Of a stretch of DNA of 64,000 nucleotides, positions 1 through 8,116 are shown one piece after another. Numbering within the stretch: the stretch's first letter is position 1; each line of letters opens with the position of its first letter. This DNA is from Cytophagales bacterium (GTDB lineage Bacteria; Bacteroidota; Bacteroidia; Cytophagales; Bernardetiaceae). Location of the stretch: the NCBI GenBank assembly GCA_004293815.1, contig RDZD01000018.1, positions 1 to 64,000 on the forward strand, in the 5' to 3' direction. The notes beneath the pieces were generated by a model. That model had not been told where the DNA came from. It saw nothing but the letters and a program-made list of their open reading frames with translations, and searched no databases. The position numbers were made by a program, and so were the translations under genes.

Positions 1-95
1 TCGCCACCAACCAGTTGGGCAAATGACGCATGACCCGCAAAAAACGCTACGCAAAAGGATAACAAACCTTTTAAAATTGTAGATGTTCTTTTCAT
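1..95 (-). CDS. Exported protein, N-terminus only (cut by window edge)
   Basis: Only the first 31 codons are present; the gene runs off the left edge. Translation from the ATG at 95-93 gives MKRTSTILKGLLSFCVAFFA followed by GHASFAQLVGG: a basic start, a hydrophobic core and an A-x-A-Q-like cleavage region, i.e. a typical Bacteroidota Sec signal peptide. The mature protein is not visible, so no function can be given. It is divergent from the L,D-transpeptidase gene, with about 540 bases between them. Confidence 0.7.
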   Translation of the reverse strand, partial: MKRTSTILKGLLSFCVAFFAGHASFAQLVGG

Positions 96-633
96 GAGAA
101 AAAAATTAAGTTATTAATAAATCAACAATACAATAGTTACGCTACTATGGAAAGTAATCAATACAACAACCTTAAGCCAATTCTTGCCAAAGCTTAGCCG
201 CGAACTCCAAAAATGGAACAGCGCATTAAAGCTTTAGAAAACAAATAAGCTTAAATGTAATGCGTAAATGTAAGTATGATTTAAGTTTTAAACAAATTTT
301 TTACTGCTTTTTTTATCCATAAATCCTTAGAGAATTGGACAAATAAAATTAACGTATGCCTGCATTTTGAAAAACACGATTTTGATTTAAAGGTCTTTTA
401 ACTGTGTTAAAATAATACTGCAATCTAGTTTTGTATAAACTTTTATAGCATTGTATTTAGTCATATCACATGAGTTTAAATCTGTCATACTAGATGTTTT
501 TATAATAAATGCTTTATAAACTTTTCGCATCACATTTTTTTAATGTATCGTTTTTATAAAACTTCAGCTGCAACTAATTGCAATCAGACTTCGTTTCATT
601 CCAAAATTACTTGTCCATACTGCTTTTAAATAT
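96..633. other. Intergenic region, AT-rich, between divergent genes
   Basis: This 538-base stretch separates the truncated exported-protein gene (minus) from the L,D-transpeptidase gene (plus). It should carry both promoters, but no convincing TTG/TAnnTTTG pair stands out. A few short reading frames around 147-250 look faintly protein-like but are broken by stops. No RNA gene or repeat was recognised. Confidence 0.5.
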
Positions 634-1380
634 ATGTCTGGTAAATTAGCTCTTTCTTTTATAATATTGATTTTTAATAATTTAACTACTTTTGGGCAAA
701 GTTTTAAAGAGGCTCAAAAAAAGTATCCGCGTGTGCGTGATGCCTATGAGAGTAAAGAATCTACTGTGAAGGCTCTTCTCAAAGCACACCAAATTACAGC
801 TCCCTACCAGCTATTCTGGCGCGCATTCAAAGACGAAGGGCTTTTTGAACTATGGGCTAAGGGGGCTTCTCAAACCAAATTTACGCTTGTGAAGACCTAC
901 AAAATTTGTGAGGCTTCTGGTGTGCTTGGCCCCAAGCGAAAACTCAATGACCTGCAAGTACCTGAGGGATTTTATCACGTAAACCATTTTAATCCTAACA
1001 GTAATTTTTTATTGTCTTTCGGCATTAATTACCCCAACGCCTCCGATAGGGTGCTAAGCAATAAAAAATCGCCAGGTGGCAACATTTATATACATGGCAG
1101 CTGTGTGACTTTAGGTTGTATTCCTCTAACAGATGATTGTATACAAGAAATCTATGTGATGGCGGTAGAGGCCAAAAACAGCGGACAGACGCAAATTCCT
1201 GTTCATATCTTCCCTTTCAAAATGACCAGTGAACATTGCAAACGGTTTTATGAGGAGTATAAAGCCAATCCCAATTTGGTATCATTTTGGAAAAATATAG
1301 AAAAAGGCTATAGCTTATTTGAAGAAAATAAGATACCACCCAAGTTTACTGTTAATCAGAAAGGCCAGTACGTTTGGTAA
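634..1380 (+). CDS. L,D-transpeptidase (YkuD/YafK-type) domain protein
   Basis: Probably a periplasmic peptidoglycan-modifying enzyme that forms or exchanges L,D-peptide cross-links through a cysteine nucleophile. Residues 1-22 form a signal peptide. The YkuD signature lies at residues 151-165: IYIHGSCVTLGCIPLTD, with His154, Ser156 or Cys157 and the expected nucleophile Cys162. The later conserved Arg of classical YkuD (GCIRM) is replaced by Pro-Leu, as in the YafK branch. Length (248 aa) fits YafK-like proteins. It converges with the DUF4846 gene, with 10 bases between the ends. The exact reaction (cross-linking or lipoprotein attachment) cannot be told from sequence. Confidence 0.85.
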   Translation: MSGKLALSFIILIFNNLTTFGQSFKEAQKKYPRVRDAYESKESTVKALLKAHQITAPYQLFWRAFKDEGLFELWAKGASQTKFTLVKTYKICEASGVLGPKRKLNDLQVPEGFYHVNHFNPNSNFLLSFGINYPNASDRVLSNKKSPGGNIYIHGSCVTLGCIPLTDDCIQEIYVMAVEAKNSGQTQIPVHIFPFKMTSEHCKRFYEEYKANPNLVSFWKNIEKGYSLFEENKIPPKFTVNQKGQYVW

Positions 1381-1390
1381 AAGCAGAGAT

Positions 1391-2170
1391 TTAAAATCTT
1401 TTTAAATACTTGGAACTTATCAGCTCACCATAAGGTAAATCTTGGCTGTAATCCTGCCCTAGTTCAAACCAAATATTCCCATTGTGGTGAACAACATGAA
1501 CATTTTGTGAGGGCATAAAGCCTTGTACCAGCGCAAACAATGATTTTCCTTGTGTATTTTTAACCACATCTACTACAATAAAACAGTGTCCTGGTGAGCC
1601 ACCTCTTATAAACACATCACCCACTTCCAAACCTGTGTTTACACTTACTTTTTTGAGTTCTTTTTCCAGAGAAAGCGTGGACGCATAGCCATACACCAAC
1701 CGTAAATAGCTATTAAACGTTTGTGCAGAACTACTAGGCTCGGCTTTTTTGAGCCATTTACCTTGCTGTGTGTAGCGGTAACCTTGTTTGTAAGACGCAT
1801 AATCGCAAAGTAAGCCGCTCACGAAGTGAAACGCAATTTTATCTTCTTGTTTGTTGGAACGGAGGTAAGCAGCTCTCAGGTACATGAGCGCATCTGCACA
1901 TTGGAGTAGGTCCTGCTTCTCAAGCGGCAAATCTAAAACTGCCTTGCTGTATGGATTCAAGGCAGAAAGTTCGCCTTTATAGGTTTTGACACTGCTACCA
2001 TGTGCTTTGAGCGGAAAAGCTCGCAAGTAGTTGCCAAAGTTGGTTGTAACAGGGCGTATGTAGCCCGCAGGAGGTATCAAGCGGGTCACAATGGTTTGTC
2101 CGCCAGTATTGATGTAAGGATCTTGGGTTTGACCAAATAGCCAGAAGGATAGAAGTAACCAATGAAGCAT
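1391..2170 (-). CDS. DUF4846 family exported protein
   Basis: A 259-residue protein with a short signal peptide (MLHWLLLSFWLFGQTQD). The rest matches what I know of DUF4846, a family common in Bacteroidota and of unknown function. Visible family features are an early segment on Pro-x-Gly-Tyr then a short loop (IPPAGYIRPV), a middle helix with a CADALMYLRAAYL motif, and a late GDVFIRGGSPGHCFIVVDV segment in which the Gly-Asp, His and Cys are conserved. The His/Cys/Asp set could be an NlpC/P60-like or related catalytic centre, but this is inference. It converges with the L,D-transpeptidase gene, which suggests a possible wall-related role without proving it. Confidence 0.75.
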   Translation of the reverse strand: MLHWLLLSFWLFGQTQDPYINTGGQTIVTRLIPPAGYIRPVTTNFGNYLRAFPLKAHGSSVKTYKGELSALNPYSKAVLDLPLEKQDLLQCADALMYLRAAYLRSNKQEDKIAFHFVSGLLCDYASYKQGYRYTQQGKWLKKAEPSSSAQTFNSYLRLVYGYASTLSLEKELKKVSVNTGLEVGDVFIRGGSPGHCFIVVDVVKNTQGKSLFALVQGFMPSQNVHVVHHNGNIWFELGQDYSQDLPYGELISSKYLKRF

Positions 2171-2312
2171 AGGATAATTTTTAATCAGATATTATGTAGC
2201 AATAAAATGCGCTTCAAAATTAATGCTAGAAAAGAGCCTGATGAGCTGTATAGGCGCAGAATTTTATGCTGCGAAAAAACTAGCTTTATTTTTTTATTCA
2301 CTTAACAAACAC

Positions 2313-2320
2313 TAATTTTG
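2313..2320 (+). promoter_or_regulatory. Probable -7 box upstream of barrel gene
   Basis: TAATTTTG fits the Bacteroidota -7 consensus TAnnTTTG and lies 61 bases upstream of the ATG at 2382. No clear TTG is present at the usual distance upstream, so the call is tentative. Confidence 0.4.
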
Positions 2321-2381
2321 ATGTTTGGAACGTTCTCCTTAAAATTGCAGTTCAAAGAACCATTTTTGTCATTCATACCCC

Positions 2382-3026
2382 ATGAAAAAGGCTTTCTTAT
2401 TAATTATCGCGCTGCTTTGCTTTTATGGCGCGGCTTCCGCACAAAATGCCAAGGGCTTTGCTGGTTTTAGAGCTGGAGGCACTGCTAGCATTATCACTGG
2501 CGACCGTTATCCTTTTCCTACACCACGTTTCGGTTTGGGTGGCGGCATTTTTGTCATCAAAGAGTTCAAGAAGAGCAGAGTAATGGGCTATAGAATGGAT
2601 ATCGATTTCCTGCAAATGGGTACGAGATACACAACCAACATTGTGAGACCTTACTCTTTAGAAACCCTCTATGCTCAGTTTTCGCCTCAGTTGATATTCA
2701 ATCTTGTGCCTGGGCCTAAAGCTATTGACGGTAAGCTTTATTTTAACATAGGGCCTTCTTTGAATATTTTGCTCCTAGCTCAAGAAAAAGAACTCCGCAC
2801 CGCACTTGATTTAACGTCTAAGTATAGGTCATTAAACTATGGAATCAATGGTGGTTTTACTTACATGGGCAGAATGAACAAGGATATTTGGCTTACTGCT
2901 GACGTGCGTGGCATCTACTTACTGAATAATATCAAGCGTTACCCTGACGATATGCAAAAGAGCATTTCTATTTATGCAAGTGTAGGTTTTGCTTATGTGT
3001 TTAAGTTTAAGCAATTTGCATATTAA
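2382..3026 (+). CDS. PorT-fold outer-membrane beta-barrel protein
   Basis: A 214-residue protein with a clear signal peptide (first 20 residues, cleavage near ASAQNA). The mature part alternates polar and hydrophobic residues in strand-length blocks with Gly/aromatic turns and ends in FAYVFKFKQFAY, as expected for a small barrel of the 'outer membrane beta-barrel / PorT' superfamily. No specific function can be assigned; many paralogues exist in these genomes. It is a single transcription unit, followed 21 bases after the stop by a strong terminator hairpin. Confidence 0.75.
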   Translation: MKKAFLLIIALLCFYGAASAQNAKGFAGFRAGGTASIITGDRYPFPTPRFGLGGGIFVIKEFKKSRVMGYRMDIDFLQMGTRYTTNIVRPYSLETLYAQFSPQLIFNLVPGPKAIDGKLYFNIGPSLNILLLAQEKELRTALDLTSKYRSLNYGINGGFTYMGRMNKDIWLTADVRGIYLLNNIKRYPDDMQKSISIYASVGFAYVFKFKQFAY

Positions 3027-3046
3027 ATTTAAGCTGAAAACAGAAC

Positions 3047-3085
3047 AAAAAAACTGCCTCAGAATTGCTCTTTGGCAGTTTTTTT
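3047..3085 (+). terminator. Rho-independent terminator after barrel gene
   Basis: An inverted repeat AAAAAACTGCC / GGCAGTTTTTT (3048-3058 with 3074-3084) encloses a 15-base loop and is followed by a T-rich run. It lies between the barrel gene and moaE, so moaE needs its own promoter or read-through. Confidence 0.8.
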
Positions 3086-3105
3086 GTTTTAAAGTTTTGA
3101 CTACC

Positions 3106-3528
3106 ATGAGTCTGTTCAATCTTCGCATTTCGTCTGAGCCTCTGAGTTTGCAAGCAGCCTTTGAGTTTGTGGAAAGCCCATCGGCTGGTGGCCTTAATTT
3201 TTTTGTGGGCACTGTTCGCAATCAAACCCAAGGAAAGGCTGTGCAGAAATTGCATTACGAAGCCTATGAACCTATGGCCCTGAAAGAGCTTGAAGCTATA
3301 GCTTTAGAGCTTTCAAAACGATACTTTTTATTCAGACTTTTTGTATGGCATAGGGTGGGTACGCTTCAACCCAGCGAGGCGGCGGTAATCATTGGCGTGA
3401 GTACGGCCCACCGTGCGGAAGCTTTTGCGGCTTGTAAAGACTGCATAGAATTGCTAAAGTCGCGTGTGCCTATATGGAAAAAAGAATTTTTTGAAGATGG
3501 AGCGGTTTGGGTGTCTGCTTTGCCCTGA
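3106..3528 (+). CDS. moaE: Molybdopterin synthase catalytic subunit
   Basis: MoaE is the large subunit of molybdopterin synthase, which transfers sulfur from the MoaD thiocarboxylate to precursor Z (cPMP) in the cytosol. The ATG at 3106 gives 140 aa, the usual size; the longer reading frame upstream runs through the preceding terminator and is not used. Family motifs are GTVRNQTQGK (residues ~31-40), HYEAYEPMA, HRVGTL, and the C-terminal RVPIWKKEFF with the two catalytic lysines. No moaA, moaC, moaD or other molybdenum cofactor gene is adjacent, so this copy stands alone in the window. Confidence 0.93.
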   Translation: MSLFNLRISSEPLSLQAAFEFVESPSAGGLNFFVGTVRNQTQGKAVQKLHYEAYEPMALKELEAIALELSKRYFLFRLFVWHRVGTLQPSEAAVIIGVSTAHRAEAFAACKDCIELLKSRVPIWKKEFFEDGAVWVSALP

Positions 3529-3619
3529 TTGCAACTACAGAGACTTCTGTTAATTCATTTTGAAGAGTAAAAAATACCACACCAATAGAATTATTGCGTA
3601 AGTGTTAACAAGTTCTTGG

Positions 3620-3652
3620 TTTGTTTTGTAGTTTTGTGGTCTACAATCTTTG
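3620..3652 (+). promoter_or_regulatory. Probable promoter of coiled-coil lipoprotein gene
   Basis: TTTG at 3620-3623, 21 bases, then AATCTTTG at 3645-3652 (one mismatch to TAnnTTTG). Transcription would start near 3658, which argues for the ATG at 3683 rather than an upstream TTG as translation start. Confidence 0.5.
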
Positions 3653-3682
3653 CAAACAAATATCCTCTCGCTTTATCCGCCT

Positions 3683-4609
3683 ATGTATTCTTCCTGTTTG
3701 TTTTTTTCGCATTGTCGCGTTTGGTTGCTAAGTGGCTTGTGCATTTGCTTTTGGAACTGTTCTAGTCCTAGCACAACAGAAACTCAAAGTACAGAAAGCA
3801 ACCAGCAAGCTGTGGCTGATACCAGCCAAAATCCATACCAACAGGAAGTTATAAGACTCCGAGAAGAAAGGATAAAAGACAGCGTATACATTGTGGAATT
3901 GACGCAAGAAATGGAGGCTATTTATGCCAAGATCGAAGCCATGCAAAACATGGAAAAAAAAGTGCGTTCTACTTCCTCAGATCTTACACAAGGTCAAGTG
4001 AGTGTAGAAGAGGGCAAGAATAAGATACAAGCTAATATGGATGCCATATTTCAGGAGCTGGCAGAGAGCAAAAGTAGAACTGAGCAACTTGAGAAAAAAC
4101 TAAAATCAGCCAATAAAAATAACTCAGGTCTTCAAACTATGGTAGAAAGGCTCAAAAGAACCGTAGAGGCCGAAAACAATACCATCATTTTGCTTAGCAA
4201 GGAGCTAGAAGTGTTGCAAGAAAAAGTAAAAACCCTCAAGCTAGCTCTAGACATGAAAAAGGCCACTGTAAACGCACAAGATGAAATTATTGGCATACAA
4301 AAGGAAAAAATTAATACAGGCTACTATGTTTTGGGAACTGAAAAAGATCTCAAAAAGCGTGGGATCATCATCTCTGACACCAAAGGGCTTGCACCCGAAC
4401 GCGACGAAATGAATTTTACCCAAATTAACATTGAGAAACAGACTAGCTTTAGTTTAGGACAAGGACTTAAGGCTAAAAAAATCAAGCTTGTACCTGTTAG
4501 ACCTGCCAATACTTACAAACTTGAAGAAGAAAACGGCGGATTAACTTTGGTTGTAACAGATGCTAAGCGGTTCTGGAAAGATAAATACCTAGCAATTATT
4601 ACAGACTAA
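3683..4609 (+). CDS. Exported coiled-coil protein, probable lipoprotein
   Basis: From the ATG at 3683 the product is 308 aa. It begins with a hydrophobic segment ending in Cys-Phe-Trp-Asn-Cys-Ser-Ser-Pro, a relaxed Bacteroidota-type lipobox, then an acidic low-complexity stretch. Residues ~50-210 are a long heptad-rich coiled coil (many Glu, Lys, Leu, Ile; no proline). The last ~90 residues form a separate globular domain with a GYYVLGTEKDLKKRGII motif that I recall only from uncharacterised Bacteroidota proteins. It is followed 10 bases later by the nucleotidyltransferase gene, probably co-transcribed. No function is proposed. The lipid attachment site is an inference because the lipobox is not canonical. 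Confidence 0.65.
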   Translation: MYSSCLFFSHCRVWLLSGLCICFWNCSSPSTTETQSTESNQQAVADTSQNPYQQEVIRLREERIKDSVYIVELTQEMEAIYAKIEAMQNMEKKVRSTSSDLTQGQVSVEEGKNKIQANMDAIFQELAESKSRTEQLEKKLKSANKNNSGLQTMVERLKRTVEAENNTIILLSKELEVLQEKVKTLKLALDMKKATVNAQDEIIGIQKEKINTGYYVLGTEKDLKKRGIIISDTKGLAPERDEMNFTQINIEKQTSFSLGQGLKAKKIKLVPVRPANTYKLEEENGGLTLVVTDAKRFWKDKYLAIITD

Positions 4610-4619
4610 AAAGCTGATT

Positions 4620-5390
4620 ATGAAGCAAGTTATTCTCGAAGAACTTCTGAAACTTGAGCAAGAACAATCTATAAAAATACTTTATGCCGTAGAGAGCGGT
4701 AGCCGTGCGTGGGGCTTTGCCTCCACCAATAGCGACTGGGACGTGCGCTACATCTATGTACACCCACAAGAATGGTATTTGGATATTGACAGTCATAAAG
4801 ATAGCTACGAAAAAATTTTACCAAATGACGTAGATTTAGCAGGCTGGGAGTTGCGAAAAGCACTAAAACTTTTCAGAAAGGCCAATCCGCCTCTGCTGGA
4901 GTGGCTACAAAGTCCCATCGTATACAAGCAAGAATTAGACATAGCCCAACAACTCCGTCAGTTGATGGACATTTATTTTAATCCACGCAGCTGTATGCAC
5001 CACTATTTGCACATGGCTGAAGGCAATTACCGCACGTACTTGCAGCGTGACAGAGTCCGAACAAAAAAATATTTCTATGTTTTGAGGCCGATTTTGGCTT
5101 GCAGATGGATAGAAAAACATGGGAATATGCCGCCTGTAGAATTCCACAAGCTACTCGAGGAACTCCTGCAAGACCCAACTCTGGCCAGTATAGTTCAAGA
5201 ACTCTTGAATCGGAAAGTGAGCGGCGAGGAGCTGGATGAAGAACCTAAAATTGAAGCCTTAAACGCTTATCTTGAGCAGGAAATTCAGCATATTCAAACC
5301 ATCATTCAACAAACCGAGCCGCCAGAAAAACCTAGCAACGATGCGCTCAACTTGCTGTTTAGAGAAACCATCAAAAAAGCTTTTCTCTAA
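4620..5390 (+). CDS. RlaP-like nucleotidyltransferase (COG3541 / Pfam PF10127)
   Basis: A DNA-polymerase-beta-superfamily nucleotidyltransferase. The N-terminus has the family's catalytic pattern: ESGSRAWGFASTNSDWDVRY (residues ~22-41), that is Gly-Ser followed by Asp-x-Asp, and a third acidic residue in the NDVDLAGWEL segment. The C-terminal half is helical, with a YLHMAEGNYRTYL-like motif. Length (256 aa) fits the family. Members of this family (RlaP/YcgL) have been linked by genome context to RNA repair, but the substrate is unproven, and no RNA ligase is nearby. The gene follows the coiled-coil lipoprotein by 10 bases and its 3' end overlaps the convergent CYTH gene by 4 bases. Confidence 0.85.
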   Translation: MKQVILEELLKLEQEQSIKILYAVESGSRAWGFASTNSDWDVRYIYVHPQEWYLDIDSHKDSYEKILPNDVDLAGWELRKALKLFRKANPPLLEWLQSPIVYKQELDIAQQLRQLMDIYFNPRSCMHHYLHMAEGNYRTYLQRDRVRTKKYFYVLRPILACRWIEKHGNMPPVEFHKLLEELLQDPTLASIVQELLNRKVSGEELDEEPKIEALNAYLEQEIQHIQTIIQQTEPPEKPSNDALNLLFRETIKKAFL

Positions 5391-5851
5391 TCTTTGAGTT
5401 GATGTTTAGCCAAGTAGCTGTTGCTGTAACGGTAGTCGTGCGTAACTTCCTCGCCCACAAAAGGTGGCTTCTGAAAAGAGGTCTGTTCACTTGGGAGCTC
5501 AATTTCTGCCACTATCAGCCCAGCGTTTAAACCCTCGAATACATCCAACTCCCATAAAAAACTATCATAAAGCACTTCATAGCGAGTTTTTGAGAGACTA
5601 CTCACACATAGCTCCTCCAGCATCTGCCGAGCGTCTTCCAAAGGAATAGCATATTCAAACTCTGTGCGTGAAGCTCCACTTGCAGCACCTTTGATAGTCA
5701 AATACCCTTGCTGATCACGCAAACGTACTCGCACTGTACGCTCAGGTATATCGCTCAAATAACCTTGCGCAATCTTGGTTGTACTCTTAATTTCATATAG
5801 TTCAGGATTGAACTCCGTTACCAAAAATTTTCTTTCTATTTCTAAGCCCAT
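5387..5851 (-). CDS. CYTH-domain protein (triphosphate tunnel metalloenzyme)
   Basis: A 154-residue single-domain CYTH protein. The hallmark ExExK is at the N-terminus, MGLEIERKFLV (Glu4, Glu6, Lys8), followed by RVRLRDQQGYLTIKG and, near the C-terminus, GLIVAEIELPSE, which supply the basic and acidic residues lining the tunnel. Related enzymes hydrolyse inorganic triphosphate, thiamine triphosphate or act as adenylate cyclases. Short bacterial forms of this size are most often triphosphatases, so that is the likeliest role, metal-dependent and cytosolic. It lies 11 bases downstream of the HMG-CoA lyase gene on the same strand and overlaps the convergent nucleotidyltransferase gene. Confidence 0.88.
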   Translation of the reverse strand: MGLEIERKFLVTEFNPELYEIKSTTKIAQGYLSDIPERTVRVRLRDQQGYLTIKGAASGASRTEFEYAIPLEDARQMLEELCVSSLSKTRYEVLYDSFLWELDVFEGLNAGLIVAEIELPSEQTSFQKPPFVGEEVTHDYRYSNSYLAKHQLKD

Positions 5852-5862
5852 TTTATCCCAAC

Positions 5863-6744
5863 TTAGAGAGACTGTCTAATTTCTTCAGCAAAAACAGAAG
5901 CACTCATTTTATAGGCATCTTCAAAGGCTATTTCATTAATGCCAAGCTCAATATTTTTACTTCTAAAATAAGCTACCAGAGCTTCTGTAGGTAAATTTCC
6001 TGTTAAATCGTCTGCTGCCATTGGACATCCACCAAAACCCCGCATAGCACCGTCAAAACGGCGACAACCTGCTTCGTAGGCCGACTTTATCTTTTCTGTA
6101 ATTCGTTGAGGCACTGAATGAAAATGCGCACCAATTTCTAAATGAGGAAAAGCAGGCAAAAGCGTTTCATAAAGTTCAGTAATAAGCTCAGGTTTAGCCA
6201 CCCCCGTGGTATCTGAAAGTGAAACAATTTGTACTTTGAGTTGGTCTAACTTCTGCACAAACTCCCCCACCATATTGGGTGCATACAGCTCTCCGTACGG
6301 ATTGCCAAATCCCATGGAGATATACACTACTAAAATTTTATCGTGTTTATGACATAAATCTTGCAGCTCAGACAGCAGCAGCATAGACTCTTCTATGCTT
6401 TTGTTGGTGTTTCTTTTCTGAAAAGTTTCAGACACCGACAGCGGAAAGCCTAAATACTTAATCCTCTTGTATTGAGCGGCTTGCTCTGCGCCTTTTAGGT
6501 TGGCTACAATAGCCAAGAGTTCCGACTGGCTGGGTTGTAATTGTTCAAGCACCTCGGCAGTGTCTCTGAGTTGAGGTATAGCCTTGGGCGACACAAAACT
6601 GCCAAAATCTAATGTGTGAAAATTTACAGCTAAAAGCGCATTCAAATATTTAATTTTGGTGGCGGTGGGAATAAAACCGTGAAGCCCTTGCATGGCATCG
6701 CGAGGACATTCTACTAGCTTGAGAGCGAACGAGTTGTTAGCCAT
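5863..6744 (-). CDS. Hydroxymethylglutaryl-CoA lyase
   Basis: Cleaves (S)-3-hydroxy-3-methylglutaryl-CoA to acetoacetate and acetyl-CoA, the last step of leucine breakdown. The ATG at 6744 (MANNSFALKLVECPRDAMQG) gives 293 aa, the normal length; the longer frame to 6894 adds residues not found in the family. Evidence: the N-terminal ECPRDAMQG motif in place of EVGPRDGLQ (Arg and Asp kept), the HMGL-like TIM barrel with SLSDTTGVA, metal-binding HFHSVP (the usual H-x-H), and the signature GFGGCPMAADDLTGN with the catalytic cysteine. A carboxylase beta subunit of the same pathway lies at 30-32 kb. It is upstream of the CYTH gene in the same direction. Confidence 0.92.
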   Translation of the reverse strand: MANNSFALKLVECPRDAMQGLHGFIPTATKIKYLNALLAVNFHTLDFGSFVSPKAIPQLRDTAEVLEQLQPSQSELLAIVANLKGAEQAAQYKRIKYLGFPLSVSETFQKRNTNKSIEESMLLLSELQDLCHKHDKILVVYISMGFGNPYGELYAPNMVGEFVQKLDQLKVQIVSLSDTTGVAKPELITELYETLLPAFPHLEIGAHFHSVPQRITEKIKSAYEAGCRRFDGAMRGFGGCPMAADDLTGNLPTEALVAYFRSKNIELGINEIAFEDAYKMSASVFAEEIRQSL

Positions 6745-7013
6745 TTTTTGCGGTGTGAGTAGTGTTTTTAAGACGTGAATGCAATATGCTATGAGTTTTT
6801 GTTTTTCCAAAGCAAAAATAATAAAACCTTGCCTTGTGCGATGATTTTTTCTCATGCGCGTAATGAGAAAGAAAATAAGATGCAATTCTGGCATACTATT
6901 GCGCTTATTTCTGATTCTTAATTAAAAATAGGATAAATCACGATAGCCTATCATTTTTACCACACTTGACATGGATTTGTTTGGTAAAAGAGCCGCGCAC
7001 GGAGCTTGGTATC

Positions 7014-7044
7014 TTGGAAGGTATTAAAATCATGTTTATATTTG
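7014..7044 (+). promoter_or_regulatory. Promoter of patatin gene
   Basis: TTGG at 7014-7017, 19 bases, then TATATTTG at 7037-7044. Both boxes and the spacing match the Bacteroidota housekeeping promoter. The ATG of the patatin gene follows 40 bases later. Confidence 0.7.
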
Positions 7045-7084
7045 AATCCAAATCAACTTTAGTTTACACTCACATACACAAAGC

Positions 7085-8095
7085 ATGAAAACAATTAACT
7101 TGGCTCTGCAAGGCGGCGGCTCACATGGAGCTTTTACGTGGGGCGTTTTAGAAAGGTTCTTGGAAGATGAACGCATTAGCTTTGAGGGCATTTGTGGCAC
7201 AAGCGCAGGCGCAGTTAATGCTGCTGTTTTAGCCTACGGCTTGACGAGCGGTGGACGTTCTCGCGCCATTGAGCTTTTGGAGCAGCTCTGGCAACGCATT
7301 TCCGTAGCACAATGGTTTTCGCCTTTACAGCCAAGTTTAACGGATAGGCTTATTGGTGACGGTAGCATGAAGTTTTCGCCCATGTATCACTGGACAGAAT
7401 TTATGCTTTCGCTTTTTCCGCCGCACTCAATGAATCCTATGAATTTCAATCCTTTAGAACTTATTCTTTCTGATATGATTGATTTTGAGGTGTTGAGTCA
7501 ATGTCAAGAAATTAAGCTTTTTGTATGCGCCACCAATGTTAAAACAAGCCGTGTGAAAGTGTTCCGCACACCAGAAATTACGGTAAAAACTATTCTTGCC
7601 TCAGCTTGCTTACCCACTTATTTTCAGTCTGTTCAGATTGGAGAAGATTATTACTGGGACGGCGGTTATGCAGGTAATCCACCAGTTTTCCCGCTCATAG
7701 ACCATACAAAATCTCCTGATATTCTGGTGGTTCAAATAGACCCTATCCGAACCGAAACGCTACCTCTAACCGTAGATGAGATTCGCGACCGAATCAACGA
7801 GCTAAGCTTTAACATGAGCTTGATGTACGAGATGAGAAAAATCAATTTTGTACAAAAGCTACTAGATAAAGGCATCAATTTTGGTGACAAATTCCGTGAT
7901 GTGTACATACACCACATACACCCGCATGATTATTTCAAAGGCATGGGTACCGACAGTAAGTTTAATGCAGACTGGCAGTATTTAAATCGTCTAAGAAATA
8001 TTGGACGCAATGTAGCTGATGAATGGATTAATAACCACTTTGAGCACATAGGCAAACAGTCCACTTGTGATATTGCTCAAACGTTTTTGAGCTAA
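7085..8095 (+). CDS. Patatin-like phospholipase
   Basis: A 336-residue protein of the RssA/YlbK branch of patatins, with Ser-Asp dyad lipid acyl hydrolase activity expected. The oxyanion hole is LQGGGSHGAFTWG at residues 8-20, the nucleophile Ser is in GTSAGAVNA (~40), and the catalytic Asp is in the WDGGYAGNP motif (~197). No signal peptide or membrane segment is seen, so it should be cytosolic or peripheral. The C-terminal third after ~260 is charged and specific to this subgroup. It has its own promoter and ends 21 bases before the convergent barrel gene. The natural lipid substrate is unknown. Confidence 0.9.
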   Translation: MKTINLALQGGGSHGAFTWGVLERFLEDERISFEGICGTSAGAVNAAVLAYGLTSGGRSRAIELLEQLWQRISVAQWFSPLQPSLTDRLIGDGSMKFSPMYHWTEFMLSLFPPHSMNPMNFNPLELILSDMIDFEVLSQCQEIKLFVCATNVKTSRVKVFRTPEITVKTILASACLPTYFQSVQIGEDYYWDGGYAGNPPVFPLIDHTKSPDILVVQIDPIRTETLPLTVDEIRDRINELSFNMSLMYEMRKINFVQKLLDKGINFGDKFRDVYIHHIHPHDYFKGMGTDSKFNADWQYLNRLRNIGRNVADEWINNHFEHIGKQSTCDIAQTFLS

Positions 8096-8116
8096 TAAAA
8101 ATAGCCACTAGCCAAC

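Noticed and set aside
147-250. Short protein-like stretches (ATG at 147, another at 214) in the 5' intergenic region
   Set aside because: The fragments are under 20 codons, sit in different frames and end in stops. They might be a relic but there is not enough to call a gene.
2989-3105. In-frame extension of moaE upstream to 2989
   Set aside because: It overlaps the barrel gene and runs through a terminator hairpin. The ATG at 3106 matches the family start.
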